The position numbers were made by a program, and so were the translations under genes. The notes beneath the pieces are model-generated. The model was given only the letters and a program-made list of their open reading frames with translations, had not been told where the DNA came from and did not search any database. DNA of 64,000 nucleotides from Methylocystis sp. MJC1 (GTDB lineage: Bacteria; Pseudomonadota; Alphaproteobacteria; Rhizobiales; Beijerinckiaceae), in contig NZ_CP107558.1 in the NCBI RefSeq assembly GCF_026427715.1, positions 967,001-1,031,000 of the forward strand. The letters run 5' to 3'. Of the stretch, positions 24,102-33,690 are shown piece after piece. How positions within the stretch are numbered: position 1 is the first letter of the stretch; every line of letters begins with the position of its first letter.

Positions 24102-24914
24102 TCAGCTCGCGGTGATGATCGTGCCGACATGTTCGCCGGCCAGCGCACGGGTCAGATTGCCGGGGACGAGGCCGTTCACGACCTGCACCTGGCGGACGTG
24201 GCGCGACGTCTTGAGCAAATCGAGCATGGGGAACTCGAGGATCGAGTCGTGCAGCCCCTGCGCCTTCATCTCATCGACCGAGATTTTGGGGATGAATTTG
24301 GCGTCCTTCGACGTCTTCGGATTGGCGGTGTAGAGGCCGTCTTCGTCCTTTACGAAGATCATCGCCTTGCAGCCGAACTGCTCGGCGACGAGGAAGCATC
24401 CGGCGTCGGTGCGGTAGGGCGGGATGACGCCCTCGGGAGCGGGACGCATCCAGACATTGTAAGGCGGCATGCCGCTGAAGACGACGGCGTTCACTTCGGC
24501 GAGGTAAAGCGGCACCGCTGAGAGCGCGGCTCCATTGACCGCCGAGACGCCGTGTTTCGCGAGAAGCTGCCCCAGCATCGCGGCGTTCTGATCGGCGACC
24601 GACGCGCCGAGCTGCGACAGCACGCCCGCCGGCAGGCCGAGCCCCGCCGCGATCGAATAGAGGTGCCGGGCGCGCGTTCCCGCGCCTGTCCCGATGAGCA
24701 GCTTATGGGCTTTGCGGGCGGCGACAATCTCGTCAACGAGCGGGTAAACGGCCGCGCGGCCACGATCGATGACGCTTTGCCCGCCGATCTTGATCACGGT
24801 CGCGTCCGGCAGAATACGGAAATCCGCGGCGGCTTCCGCCGCCGCCAGAAGCTGCGCGTCGGTCAGCGACCGCTGCATGAGGAGCGCGTCGAGCTCCGCC
24901 GTTGTATTGGCCAT
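24102..24914 (-). CDS. mosB: Molybdenum storage protein beta subunit
   Basis: This 270-residue protein has the same length as the A. vinelandii beta subunit and very similar motifs: [77 protein letters not shown] and the end [20 protein letters not shown]. It forms the storage cage together with MosA; ATP bound in this kinase fold drives molybdate uptake into the cage. An AAGG site precedes the ATG. It is the first gene of the two-gene operon, so any molybdenum or nitrogen control should act in the region upstream of 24914. It implies a need for large Mo reserves, as in diazotrophs. Confidence 0.92.
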   Translation of the reverse strand: MANTTAELDALLMQRSLTDAQLLAAAEAAADFRILPDATVIKIGGQSVIDRGRAAVYPLVDEIVAARKAHKLLIGTGAGTRARHLYSIAAGLGLPAGVLSQLGASVADQNAAMLGQLLAKHGVSAVNGAALSAVPLYLAEVNAVVFSGMPPYNVWMRPAPEGVIPPYRTDAGCFLVAEQFGCKAMIFVKDEDGLYTANPKTSKDAKFIPKISVDEMKAQGLHDSILEFPMLDLLKTSRHVRQVQVVNGLVPGNLTRALAGEHVGTIITAS

Positions 24915-25282
24915 AGTGGCGACCTTTCGTGGCGACTACAGATTTTGTTTTTTATGTCACCGCTTGGGTACAGCTTAGAAAACTGCCTCGCAACATGTAA
25001 GAATTCCGCTTTTCTTGCTCGGACGGAAAAAGCTAACGCGTCATGGAAAAAACGACAAAAAATACGCACGGTTGACCAAATAGGCAGCGTCACGGCGCCA
25101 GATGGGAGAACAATATTTTTCTGTCGATCCTCCCGAGGCGAGGCCTCAAAATTGCATGATCGCGCTGCCGGGCGCTGCCGGACGTCGAACGACATCCTGC
25201 GCTGCCCAAAATCTGAGACGGGCTTTGTTCGTCCGCGTGATGAAGAAGCCGAAGACCACTCGAGTGTTGGGCAGTCGAGAAG
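24915..25282. other. Divergent intergenic region upstream of mosB
   Basis: These 368 bases lie between mosB (minus) and a plus-strand hypothetical gene. The part near mosB (about 24930-25075) is less GC-rich, with runs such as ttttgttttttatg, and probably holds the mos promoter. I looked for a ModE-type palindrome and for a sigma-54 element (GG and GC about 10 bases apart) and saw neither clearly. No RNA gene is recognised. Confidence 0.4.
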
Positions 25283-25597
25283 ATGCAAGTGACATTTATC
25301 AGAACGACGTCCGATGGCCGCGCGATCGAAGTCATCGGTCCCTATATATGCATCGCCCGCGACCCGGTTGCGGATGGTATCGTTGAAATCGCGAACCATC
25401 CCAATCGCAATGCAATTCTGTCGGCTGTGCCCAACGCCACGCATATGGCGGGGCCGCTCGTCTTGACCGCGGAAGAAGCCTCGGCGGTCCGCGGCGCCCT
25501 CGCGGCGGCGCAACCGGCGCCCACCGAGCCGAGCGAAATCGATAAGCGCCTTCGCGAGGCTGTGAATACCCGCAACCGCAACGCCGGCATCGAGTAA
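25283..25597 (+). CDS. Hypothetical protein, 104 residues
   Basis: This small soluble protein has a beta-rich first half (VTFIRTTSDGRAIEVIGPYI) and a helical, Ala/Glu-rich second half ending RLREAVNTRNRNAG. No family is recognised and there is no signal peptide. Coding likelihood rests on even codon use and a plausible length only. It is convergent with the membrane protein gene that ends at 25615. Confidence 0.45.
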   Translation: MQVTFIRTTSDGRAIEVIGPYICIARDPVADGIVEIANHPNRNAILSAVPNATHMAGPLVLTAEEASAVRGALAAAQPAPTEPSEIDKRLREAVNTRNRNAGIE

Positions 25598-25614
25598 ATG
25601 GCGACGCGCTGCCG

Positions 25615-26349
25615 TCAGCGGTCGGCGCTGAGGCGGAAGCTCATCTCGATCTTCGAGGGGGACGCATTGTCAGGTAAGCGCCAAGGCGAATAGTCCGGGG
25701 TGGGGTCGGGATCGCTCGAGAGGGAGAGCCGCCAGATTTGCTCCGGAAGGCCGGGAAGCTCTAAACGCACGACCCTCTGGCGCGTCTTCAGGCTGAGCGT
25801 CGCCGTGGCGAGGATCGCCTTGCGGTCTCCGTCATGGGCGCGCCACCCTTGGCCGAGCATGACGCCAGCGTGTTGTCGGCCTTCTTCCACGGCGACATGG
25901 ACATCCGTCGCCTCCTGGGGCAGGCCCATGCCGGCCGGAAGCCTGAATTGCAGCTCGAGCGTCATGAAGCCGTGCGTGAGATAAGGCGAACGGATCAGTT
26001 CGTACCAGCCCCAAAAAGCGAGACCTCCCGCGACAACCAGAACGGACACGGCGAAGGGTCGGGAAATGCGCGTCTGGGTCGGAGCCGCCGCTGCGCTGGA
26101 GCGCCGTGCATCTGGTGATGTCGCGCTTTGAGTGACGACGCCCTTCCTGCTGAACAGCCAGGCGCCCGTGATGAAGCCAATAAGAGCGCCGATGGGTCCG
26201 ATGTTGAAGAAAGCGCCCATCGCGACGCCGCCATCGCGATCCGGGCCCGCGAGCGTAATCACAAGAAAGGCGAGGCCGAACCAACCGGCAAGCATGCCAA
26301 TAAGGCCGGACAGAAGGCCGAGGATGATGCGCATGAGCGTAAATTTCAT
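25615..26349 (-). CDS. Hypothetical membrane protein
   Basis: This 244-residue protein has two N-terminal hydrophobic helices (residues 5-32 and about 45-66), a short Ser/Ala-rich linker with ARRSS, a third membrane segment (FAVSVLVVAGGLAFWGWYEL) and a periplasmic C-terminal beta-rich domain of about 120 residues (LELQFRLPAGMGLPQEATDV and following strands). I do not recognise the family. It is transcribed in the same direction as the phospholipase gene, about 110 bases downstream of it, so read-through is possible. Confidence 0.6.
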   Translation of the reverse strand: MKFTLMRIILGLLSGLIGMLAGWFGLAFLVITLAGPDRDGGVAMGAFFNIGPIGALIGFITGAWLFSRKGVVTQSATSPDARRSSAAAAPTQTRISRPFAVSVLVVAGGLAFWGWYELIRSPYLTHGFMTLELQFRLPAGMGLPQEATDVHVAVEEGRQHAGVMLGQGWRAHDGDRKAILATATLSLKTRQRVVRLELPGLPEQIWRLSLSSDPDPTPDYSPWRLPDNASPSKIEMSFRLSADR

Positions 26350-26460
26350 CGTGAGGCGTTGAGCCAGGACGATATCACGCGCAGCTTGCCTTGGGATGAA
26401 TGCGACAAGGCCGCCGCTCGGTTGCCGGAGCGGCGGCCCTGCTGGATCTACGCCGGACGG

Positions 26461-28575
26461 CTATTCGTTCTCGTGTTCAACCTCGGCGGATTTGACATGC
26501 TTGCCGCCGTTCGCGCCGAAGGCGGGATCGCTGACGCTGTCCTTACCGTTTTCGATATGGCCCGCGAGACGGCGCTCGAAGCTCTTGTCCTCGTCGACGG
26601 TGATCAGCAGGTCGTACCAGCCGAAGCTGGCTTCCAGCGGCCAGGATTTCTCGAAACGCTCCCCCGGCGAAAGACGCCGCTTCGCCGTGTGGCCGGTATA
26701 GGCGTTAAAGATCGTGACGGTGCGGGCGCTCGCTCCGCGGTTTGCGACGATGATCTCGAAATCGCGATGCGCCTCCTCCTCCGCGTCCTCATAATGGGCA
26801 CCGACATAGAGGTCGGCCGACCCAGCCGCGACGCCGCCCTTGAAGGTGCGAAGGAAGCCGTTCGGCCCATAAACCGAGAAGTCGTACAGACCGCTGACCG
26901 GGACCTTCAGGCTGTCGGAAAGCGACTTGCCGGCCTCGACCGTATAGCTCCACGGGCCAGAGGCGGCGTCGCCCGAACGCAGCTGTAGCCAGGCCCCCGC
27001 CTTGCCTTTGTTGGCAATCTCGAGGTGAAACGTCTTTGCGAGATCGAGGGCGCCTTTCACATCGAGCGCGTAGGGCAGGGGGCGGGCGTAGCGCGCGCCG
27101 GTTTCCTGTTTCGGCATCGCCTGCTGGGTCGGCAGGGTTGGGATATAGCTGGGATGCCGCTGCCGATCCGGCGGCGCGTAAGACGCCGTGCTCGGCAGCG
27201 CGACGAAGCTTTTCTCGGGCCGCGTGAAATCGAAGGCCGAGGTCAGATCGCCGCAGATAGCGCGGCGCCACGGCGAGATTTGCGTTTCGACAACGCCGAA
27301 ACGCCGCTCGATGAAGCGAATGACCGAGGTGTGGTCGAACAGTTCGGAGCAGACGTAGCCGCCTTTGCTCCAGGGCGAGACGGCGAACAGCGGCACGCGC
27401 GCGCCCAGGCCGTAGGGGCCCGCGGCATATTTCGCGCCGCCCGCATAAATCTCGTTCGTCGTGGCGACCGTGGAGAGACCTTGAGAGGGCGATTGCGGCG
27501 CATAAGGCGCAACAATGTGATCGAAGAAGCCGTCGTTCTCGTCGTAATTGATGATCAGGACGGTCTTGCTCCAGACTTCCGGATTGGAGGTCAGCGCGTC
27601 GAGAACCTGCGAGATGTACCAGGCGCCGTAATTGACCGGCCAGTTCGAATGTTCGGAATAGGCCTCGGGAGCGGCGATCCAGGACACTTGCGGCAGCGCA
27701 TTGCGACGCACGTCATCGCGAAGAACGTCGAACAAAGTGCCGCTAACGGCGATGTTCGTGCCGGTCTTTGCCTTGTCGGCGAGCGGCGTGCCCGGCTGTG
27801 CGTTTTGATACTGATGGAAATAGAGCAGCGAATTGTCGCCGTAGTTGCCGATATAGGGATCGTTCGTCCAGCCCCACGATCCGGCGTCGTTCAGCCCCGT
27901 TCCGATGTCTTGATAGACCTTCCAGGACACGCCGGCTTTTTCCAGGAGCTCCGGATAGGTGCGCCAGTCGTAGCCGGCCTCGGAATTGTCGAGGACAGGC
28001 CCGCCGTTGGCGCCGTCATTGCCGACCCAGCCGGTCCACATGTAATAGCGGTTGGGATCAGTCGCTCCCATGAAAGAGCAATGATAAGCGTCGCAAATGG
28101 TGAAGGCGTCGGCCAATGCGTAATGGAACGGGATGTCCTCCCGGGTCATATACGCCATGGTCAGCGGGCCCTTGGCCGCGACCCACTGGTCGTATTGCCC
28201 GTTATTCCAGGCCTTGTGGGCATCCGGCCAGTTGTGCGGCGTGCCGGCCAGGAACTGCGATCCCACCGGGCGCGCGTCGGGACGATATGGCAAGAGTTCG
28301 CTGGCGCCATAGGGCTGATGAAACACTGACTTCTTGGACGGCAGAAAGGCCGCACGCGGATCGCCAAATCCGCGCACGCCGCGCAGGCTGCCGAAATAAT
28401 GATCGAAGGAGCGGTTCTCCTGGGTCAGGACGACGATATGTTCGACGTCCTGGATCGTGCCCGTCCGCTTATTCGCCGGCAGCGCCAGCGCGCGTTCGAT
28501 GCTCTGCGGAAAACTCGTGGCGAGCGCTGCGCTACCAGCAAGGCGCATAAAGTCGCGGCGATTACTCGTTGTCAT
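26461..28575 (-). CDS. plcN: Phosphocholine-specific phospholipase C, Tat-exported
   Basis: This predicted 704-residue enzyme begins with a twin-arginine signal (NRRDFMRLAGSAALATS). The phosphoesterase domain follows, with TQENRSFDHYFGS at about residues 51-63, SEHSNWPVNYG and NYDENDGFFDHI, all typical of the acid-phosphatase/PLC superfamily of Pseudomonas PlcH/PlcN. Two C-terminal DUF756-type beta domains (PYALDVKGALDL onward) complete the family layout. It should cleave phosphatidylcholine to diacylglycerol and phosphocholine in the periplasm or outside the cell, useful for phosphate or membrane lipid recycling. The ATG at 28575 puts the RR motif at residues 6-7. The gene symbol is by similarity. 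Confidence 0.88.
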   Translation of the reverse strand: MTTSNRRDFMRLAGSAALATSFPQSIERALALPANKRTGTIQDVEHIVVLTQENRSFDHYFGSLRGVRGFGDPRAAFLPSKKSVFHQPYGASELLPYRPDARPVGSQFLAGTPHNWPDAHKAWNNGQYDQWVAAKGPLTMAYMTREDIPFHYALADAFTICDAYHCSFMGATDPNRYYMWTGWVGNDGANGGPVLDNSEAGYDWRTYPELLEKAGVSWKVYQDIGTGLNDAGSWGWTNDPYIGNYGDNSLLYFHQYQNAQPGTPLADKAKTGTNIAVSGTLFDVLRDDVRRNALPQVSWIAAPEAYSEHSNWPVNYGAWYISQVLDALTSNPEVWSKTVLIINYDENDGFFDHIVAPYAPQSPSQGLSTVATTNEIYAGGAKYAAGPYGLGARVPLFAVSPWSKGGYVCSELFDHTSVIRFIERRFGVVETQISPWRRAICGDLTSAFDFTRPEKSFVALPSTASYAPPDRQRHPSYIPTLPTQQAMPKQETGARYARPLPYALDVKGALDLAKTFHLEIANKGKAGAWLQLRSGDAASGPWSYTVEAGKSLSDSLKVPVSGLYDFSVYGPNGFLRTFKGGVAAGSADLYVGAHYEDAEEEAHRDFEIIVANRGASARTVTIFNAYTGHTAKRRLSPGERFEKSWPLEASFGWYDLLITVDEDKSFERRLAGHIENGKDSVSDPAFGANGGKHVKSAEVEHENE

Positions 28576-28695
28576 TGTGTCGGCCCCCCAAGGCTGTGCT
28601 TGTGGGGCTCGACTAACAAGGGTCAGCGACACACCGGTGACGGAGCGTTTACAGATTCACGACGGCGCCTATGAAGCCCTGAAGCCTGTCCCGGA

Positions 28696-30762
28696 TTATT
28701 TGACGGACGGCTTCTGATAGGCCACGCCCTTTGTGAGGAATTTCCGCTCGCCCGATGGCGCGCGCCTCGAAGCAGAGGGGCCGCCTTCGCCGGTTCCTTT
28801 GGGCTGCCAACTCGGCACGAGCTGGTGCTTGCCGGGGCCGATGAGGTCGGCGCGGCCCATGGCCTTGAGCGCCTCGCGCAGCATCGGCCAGTTCTCGGGG
28901 TCGTGATAGCGCAGAAAGGCCTTGTGCAGGCGCCGTTGCCGCAGGCCCTTCACCGCGTCGACTTTCTCGGACGCCCCGCGCCGCACCGGTTTCAGCGGGT
29001 TGAAGCCCGAGTGATACATGGCCGTCGACAGCGCCATGGGCGACGGTAGATAGGTCTGCACCTGATCGGCGCGATATTTATTACGCTTCAGCCATAGCGC
29101 CAGATTCATCATGTCCTCATCCGTCGTACCCGGATGCGCCGCGATGAAATAGGGGATGAGATAATATTCCTTCTTCGCCGCGCGCGCCGCCGCGTCGAAT
29201 AATTGCTTAAAGCGATCGTAGGAGCCGATGCCCGGCTTCATCATCTTGGAGAGCGGGCCGCTTTCCGTATGCTCGGGCGCGATCTTCAAATAGCCGCCGA
29301 CATGATGTTCGACCAGCTCGCGTATATAGGCCGGGCTCTTCACCGCGAGGTCGTAGCGCACGCCCGAGGCCACCATCACCTTTTTCACGCCGGGAATCGC
29401 GCGCGCCTTGCGATAGAGCTCGATCAGCGCGTCGTGGCTGGTGTTCAGGTTCTTGCAGATGTCCGGATAGACGCAGGACGGGCGCCGACACAGCGCTTCG
29501 GTCTCTTTGTCGCGGCAGGCCATGCGATACATATTGGCGGTCGGCCCGCCGATGTCGGAGATGATGCCTGTGAAGCCTTCCGTCTTGTCGCGGATGATCT
29601 CGATCTCTTTGAGAATCGAGCCTTCGGAGCGCGATTGAATGACCCTGCCTTCGTGCTCGGTGATCGAGCAAAAGGAACAGCCGCCGAAACAGCCGCGCAT
29701 GATCGTCACCGAATGGCGGATCATCTCCCAGGCGGGGATTTTGGCGCCGTCGTAAGAGGGATGCGGCGCGCGCGCGAAGGGTAGGTCATAGACGGCGTCC
29801 ATCTCCGCCGTCGTCAGTGGAATGGGCGGCGCGGTGAGCCAGACGTCCTTGTTGCCATGCCGCTGCGTCAGCGGGCGGGCGTTGCCGGGATTGCTCTCCT
29901 TGTGCAGCACGCGCGAGGCGCGGGCGTAAGCTTCCGGATCGCTCGACGCCTGTTCAAAAGAGGGCAAGCGGATGACGACATCGGCGCCGCTGCGCGCGTC
30001 GTCCTTGCGCAGACGCCCCTCGTCGGCGCTGTCGATATCTTCGGCCGAGGCTTCAACCCACCCTTCCGGCGTCGCGTCGCGCAACAGAGCGAGGCCGCGA
30101 ATGTCGGAGAAGTCCTGCGCCAATCCGCGCTTGGCGATGCGGTGCGCGACCTCGGCTAGCGCCCGCTCGGCGTTACCGTAGAGCAGCAGATCGGCCTTAG
30201 CGTCGAGCAGGATGGAGCGGCGCACCTTGTCGGACCAATAGTCGTAATGGGCGATGCGGCGCAGCGAGGCCTCAATGCCGCCCAGCACGATCGGCGTTTC
30301 GGGGAAGGCCTCGCGGGCGCGCTGGGCATAGACGATGACCGAGCGGTCCGGCCGTTTCCCACCCTCTCCGCCCGCCGTGTAGGAGTCGTTCCTGCGGATG
30401 CGACGGTCCGACGTATAGCGGTTGACCATCGAATCCATATTGCCGCTGGTCACGCCGAAGAAGAGGTTCGGCTTGCCGAGCTTTTTGAAGTCGGCGGCGT
30501 CGCGCCAGTCGGGCTGCGAGATGATCCCGACGCGAAAGCCCTGCGCTTCCAGAAGGCGCCCGACAATCGCCATGCCGAAGCTCGGGTGGTCGATATAGGC
30601 GTCGCCGGTGACGAGGATGATGTCGCAGGAATCCCAGCCGAGCGCCTCCATCTCCGCCCGCGACATGGGCAGGAAGGGCGCGACGCCGAAACGATGCGCC
30701 CAGTATTTCCGGTAGGAAAAAAGGGGCTTGGCGCTTTGCAGGGTTGGGGTCGTAGATGCCAT
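28696..30762 (-). CDS. YgiQ family radical SAM protein
   Basis: This 688-residue protein has an N-terminal UPF0313 domain ([40 protein letters not shown]) and a radical SAM core with the CxxxCxxC cluster as [17 protein letters not shown]. The C-terminal part with [20 protein letters not shown] is also typical. These proteins bind a [4Fe-4S] cluster and SAM; their substrate is unknown. It stands alone on the minus strand between the phospholipase and UPF0114 genes. The full length matches the family (about 650-740 residues). Confidence 0.9.
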   Translation of the reverse strand: MASTTPTLQSAKPLFSYRKYWAHRFGVAPFLPMSRAEMEALGWDSCDIILVTGDAYIDHPSFGMAIVGRLLEAQGFRVGIISQPDWRDAADFKKLGKPNLFFGVTSGNMDSMVNRYTSDRRIRRNDSYTAGGEGGKRPDRSVIVYAQRAREAFPETPIVLGGIEASLRRIAHYDYWSDKVRRSILLDAKADLLLYGNAERALAEVAHRIAKRGLAQDFSDIRGLALLRDATPEGWVEASAEDIDSADEGRLRKDDARSGADVVIRLPSFEQASSDPEAYARASRVLHKESNPGNARPLTQRHGNKDVWLTAPPIPLTTAEMDAVYDLPFARAPHPSYDGAKIPAWEMIRHSVTIMRGCFGGCSFCSITEHEGRVIQSRSEGSILKEIEIIRDKTEGFTGIISDIGGPTANMYRMACRDKETEALCRRPSCVYPDICKNLNTSHDALIELYRKARAIPGVKKVMVASGVRYDLAVKSPAYIRELVEHHVGGYLKIAPEHTESGPLSKMMKPGIGSYDRFKQLFDAAARAAKKEYYLIPYFIAAHPGTTDEDMMNLALWLKRNKYRADQVQTYLPSPMALSTAMYHSGFNPLKPVRRGASEKVDAVKGLRQRRLHKAFLRYHDPENWPMLREALKAMGRADLIGPGKHQLVPSWQPKGTGEGGPSASRRAPSGERKFLTKGVAYQKPSVK

Positions 30763-30830
30763 GGCGGTACTAGGCGGTTTTTTCCTGGGGCGTCAACGGG
30801 GAACGCGACGGCGGGCGGTTACTCTCTTCT

Positions 30831-31373
30831 TTAAGCCTCGTCCCTCGGCCCCGCTTCATCAGACGTCTTTTTTTCCGCCTGCCCGGAGATCGTCACCCTG
30901 TCGGAGAAGGCGAAGAGGAAGGTCGAGACCACGAATGTGATGTGAATGGCGATGTAGTAATTGAGGTCGCGGGCGTCCAGCTTCGGCACGTCCATGAAAA
31001 CTTCGAGGAGCTTGATCGCCGAGATGGCGACGATGGTGGTGAGTAGCTTCAGCTTCAGCTGCGTGAAGTCGATGCCGCCCATCCAGTCCGGCCAGCCTTC
31101 GCGCGTCGTCGCAGGGGCGCCTGAGACGAAGTTTTCATAGAGTGAAATCGTCACGATCATCACCAGCGCGCCGGTGAGCGTGAGGTCGATGAGGCCGAGC
31201 AGCTCGAGAATGACCCTGTCCTCGCTGGTCGAGCCCAGAGAGGTCAGGATCGAGATGAGATGGCGCCCGGCGTTCACCATCAGGGCGAAGAGGCCGAGCG
31301 TCAGCATGATGAAGAAGGGCGCGAGCAGCCAGCGCGACAGGAACAGATAATGCTCCAACAGGCGCTTCAGCAT
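30831..31373 (-). CDS. UPF0114/YqhA family membrane protein (TIGR00645)
   Basis: This predicted 180-residue protein has four membrane segments and the family motifs RLLEHYLFLSRWLLAPFFIM, ILELLGLIDLTLTGALVMIV, YENFVSG and KLLTTIVAISAIKLLEVFM. It is an integral inner-membrane protein of unknown function, sometimes linked to stress responses in E. coli. The ATG at 31373 gives the family start. A non-conserved acidic, Lys-rich C-terminal tail follows the last helix. The gene stands alone and is bordered upstream by a short repeat-B relative. Confidence 0.85.
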   Translation of the reverse strand: MLKRLLEHYLFLSRWLLAPFFIMLTLGLFALMVNAGRHLISILTSLGSTSEDRVILELLGLIDLTLTGALVMIVTISLYENFVSGAPATTREGWPDWMGGIDFTQLKLKLLTTIVAISAIKLLEVFMDVPKLDARDLNYYIAIHITFVVSTFLFAFSDRVTISGQAEKKTSDEAGPRDEA

Positions 31374-31454
31374 GGCGGCTCCGGGCGCGGCCGGCGCGCC
31401 GCTCCCGTATGGATTTAGAGGCTGAGGGGAGGGCGGCAACGCCACCCGCACTAT

Positions 31455-31519
31455 CAGAGCCCGAGACAGCCGTGGCTGCTCTGGATTCCCGGTCAGGCCT
31501 TCGGCCTGCCGGGAATGAC
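31455..31519. repeat. Short relative of palindromic repeat B
   Basis: The half containing GCTCTGGATTCCCGGTC, then AGGCCTTCGGCCT and GCCGGGAATGAC matches the 3' half of the element at 49125-49228. Its 5' arm is replaced by CAGAGC, so the outer hairpin is CAGAGC with GCTCTG. It is a truncated or variant copy in the gap between UPF0114 and the CobW gene. Confidence 0.7.
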
Positions 31520-31532
31520 AGTCGCCGGTGGT

Positions 31533-32675
31533 TCAGGAGACGACCGCCTCGAAACCGTTGCGGATCACGTCTTCCTTGAGCTTCCGGCCGATAAAAACGA
31601 GGCGCGACTCGCGCTTCTCGTCGTCCTTCCATTCGCGCTGCAGATCGCCGTCGAGGATCATATGCACGCCCTGGAAGACGAAGCGGCGCGGCTCGTTTTT
31701 GAAGGCGATGATGCCTTTGCAGCGTAGAATATCCGGCCCCTCTTTCTGAACCAGCTCGTTGAGCCAGGGCACGAAACGCTCGGGATCGACCTCACCCGCA
31801 TGGCGCAGCGAGATCGACTGCATCTCGCTGTCGTGAATTGCTTTCAGATGGCCGTGATCATCGTGGTCATGATGGTGATGCTCATGCCCGCGTTCCGGCC
31901 CGCACTCATGGTCGTGATCGTGGTGATCATGCGCATGTTGTTCATGGTCGTGATCGCACTCGGGACCGCATTCGTGATCGTGACCATGGTGATGATGGTC
32001 GTGATCATGTTCCTCCGCAACGAGGAAATCCGGCTCGATTTGCAGGATGCGGTCTAGATCGAAAGCGTTGCGCTCCAGCACGGCCTGTAGCGGCACATCT
32101 GCCCTCACGGCGCGATGCAGGCTGGCGTAAGGATTGATGCCGCGGATGCGCGCCTCGGTTTCTTCGAGCTCTTCCGGCGTCACGAGATCGGTCTTGTTGA
32201 GGATGACGACGTCGGCGAAGGCGATCTGCATCTTGGCTTCGGGCGCATCCTTCAGGCGCTCGCTCAGCCATTTGGCGTCGGCCACGGTGATGACGGCGTC
32301 GAGCCGCGCGGCATCCTTCACGTCGGCGTCGACGAAGAAGGTCTGGGCGACGGGGGCGGGGTCGGCGAGGCCCGTGGTCTCGACGATGATGGCGTCGAAC
32401 TTGCCGCGCCGGCGCATGAGGCCTTCGATTATGCGAATGAGATCGCCGCGCACGGTGCAGCAGATGCAGCCGTTGTTCATCTCGAAGACTTCTTCGTCGG
32501 CGCCGACGATGAGGTCGTTGTCGATGCCGATCTCACCGAATTCATTGACGATGACGGCGTAGCGGCGGCCATGCTGCTCGGTGAGGATGCGGTTGAGGAG
32601 AGTGGTCTTGCCGGCGCCGAGATAGCCGGTGATGACGGTCACGGGAATTTTGTCGGTCAATGCCGGGTGCTCCAA
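31533..32675 (-). CDS. CobW/COG0523 family GTPase with His-rich loop (zinc homeostasis)
   Basis: This 380-residue metal chaperone GTPase has a P-loop in [18 protein letters not shown], the metal-binding [13 protein letters not shown] (CxCC), NKTDLV and a C-terminal CobW domain. A His/Asp-rich region at about residues 215-275 holds some 30 His and a repeated HDHECGPE unit, suited to storing or relaying zinc. COG0523 proteins of the ZigA/YeiR/ZagA type deliver zinc to apo-enzymes when zinc is low. The gene lies downstream of the zinc ABC importer genes and a Zur-box-led operon, with a repeat element of about 120 bases between, so it may belong to the same regulon. Confidence 0.88.
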   Translation of the reverse strand: MEHPALTDKIPVTVITGYLGAGKTTLLNRILTEQHGRRYAVIVNEFGEIGIDNDLIVGADEEVFEMNNGCICCTVRGDLIRIIEGLMRRRGKFDAIIVETTGLADPAPVAQTFFVDADVKDAARLDAVITVADAKWLSERLKDAPEAKMQIAFADVVILNKTDLVTPEELEETEARIRGINPYASLHRAVRADVPLQAVLERNAFDLDRILQIEPDFLVAEEHDHDHHHHGHDHECGPECDHDHEQHAHDHHDHDHECGPERGHEHHHHDHDDHGHLKAIHDSEMQSISLRHAGEVDPERFVPWLNELVQKEGPDILRCKGIIAFKNEPRRFVFQGVHMILDGDLQREWKDDEKRESRLVFIGRKLKEDVIRNGFEAVVS

Positions 32676-32684
32676 ATGCTGTCG

Positions 32685-32801
32685 CCCCCTCCCTGTCCGG
32701 CCTCCGCTACAGAGGGGACGCTGAGAGTCGGGGCGCGCGAACTTGATGAAGGCCGCAGTCTGCTCCCTCTCCCACGAAGTGGGGGAGGGGTGGGGAGGGG
32801 G
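32685..32801. repeat. Palindromic intergenic repeat C (ccccctccctgtc type), copy 1
   Basis: The element starts CCCCCTCCCTGTCCGG and ends GGGGAGGGGTGGGGAGGGGG, with CTCCCACGAAGTGGGGGAG as a terminal hairpin and GATGAAGGCCGCAGTCT in the centre. A second copy with the same layout is at 51208-51323. It lies between the binding-protein gene and the CobW gene of the zinc operon, where its hairpins may tune differential expression. Confidence 0.78.
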
Positions 32802-32805
32802 AAGC

Positions 32806-33690
32806 CTACGGCGCCAGGGCTTTGGTCAATTCTCTAACATTGTGGCGCATCATGTCGATATAATTCGCGCCGCCGCCCTCGGGCCCCGAGAGGGCGTCGG
32901 AATAGAGCGTGCCGCCGATCTTTGCGCCGGTTTCGGCCGCGATGCGCTTGGCGAGGCGGGGGTCGGCGATATTCTCCAGAAACACTGCGCCAACCTTGTG
33001 TTGTTTCACGGAATTGATGATGTGGGCGATGTCGCGGGCGCTGGCCTCGGCCTCGGTCGAGACGCCCTGGGGGGCGATGAAAGCGACGCCATAGCGCGCC
33101 GAGAAATAGCCGAAGGCGTCATGCGTCGAGACGACGCGGCGGCGCTCCTTCGGTAGGGCGTCGAGCGCCTTGACGATCTCGGCGTCAAGCACGTCGAGCC
33201 TGGCGAGATAGGCGGCGGCGTTGGCCTGATAGGCCTCGGCGCCCGCCGGGTCGGCGGCCGCGAGCGCGTCGCGTATTTCAGTCACGTAAATCTTGGCGTT
33301 GGCGACGTCCTGCCAGGCGTGCGGGTCGGTCCCTTCCTCGCCGGGCCGGGCGGCGATGCCCTTGCCGAGCGTGACGATGGTTCCCTTGCTCTTGGCTGCG
33401 GCGACGAGGCGTTCGAGCCAGCCTTCGAAACCGAGGCCGTTCACGAAAATGAGCTTGGCCTGAGCGATTTTGCGGCCGTCGGCTGGCGTAGGCTGATAGA
33501 CATGGGCGTCGCCGTCCGGGCCCACGAGGGTCGTCACAGCGACGCGATCGGCGCCGACCTGCCGGACGAAATCGCCGATGATCGAGAAGCTTGCGACGAC
33601 GGGGAGCCCGTCCGTTTCGCCGTAAGCTGGGGCCGCCAGCGCGGCGGCGATCGTCAAGACAAAGGCGCGGCGAGTCGGCATGAAAATCAT
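32806..33690 (-). CDS. znuA: Zinc (or Zn/Mn) ABC transporter periplasmic binding protein
   Basis: This 294-residue cluster A-I binding protein has an N-terminal signal peptide ([18 protein letters not shown]). The metal-ligand regions are [27 protein letters not shown] and [19 protein letters not shown], which supply the usual His-His-His-Asp/Glu set. It lacks the long His-rich loop of E. coli ZnuA and so resembles the AztC/TroA-like type. It captures metal in the periplasm for the ABC importer encoded just upstream. Its start overlaps the permease stop (4 bases). Zinc rather than manganese is inferred from the Zur-like box upstream of the operon and the CobW neighbour. Confidence 0.87.
   Translation of the reverse strand: MIFMPTRRAFVLTIAAALAAPAYGETDGLPVVASFSIIGDFVRQVGADRVAVTTLVGPDGDAHVYQPTPADGRKIAQAKLIFVNGLGFEGWLERLVAAAKSKGTIVTLGKGIAARPGEEGTDPHAWQDVANAKIYVTEIRDALAAADPAGAEAYQANAAAYLARLDVLDAEIVKALDALPKERRRVVSTHDAFGYFSARYGVAFIAPQGVSTEAEASARDIAHIINSVKQHKVGAVFLENIADPRLAKRIAAETGAKIGGTLYSDALSGPEGGGANYIDMMRHNVRELTKALAP

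Noticed and set aside
24915..25282. ModE-type or sigma-54 element upstream of mosB
   Set aside because: No convincing palindrome or GG/GC pair at the right spacing was found.
24863..25513. 216-codon minus-strand frame over the mosB upstream region
   Set aside because: It spans the likely mos promoter and antisense to a plus-strand gene, with no recognisable domain.
27025..28329. Long open frame on the plus strand opposite the phospholipase C gene
   Set aside because: The minus-strand frame encodes a clear Tat-exported phospholipase with all family motifs; the opposite frame has no recognisable domain and is explained by high GC.
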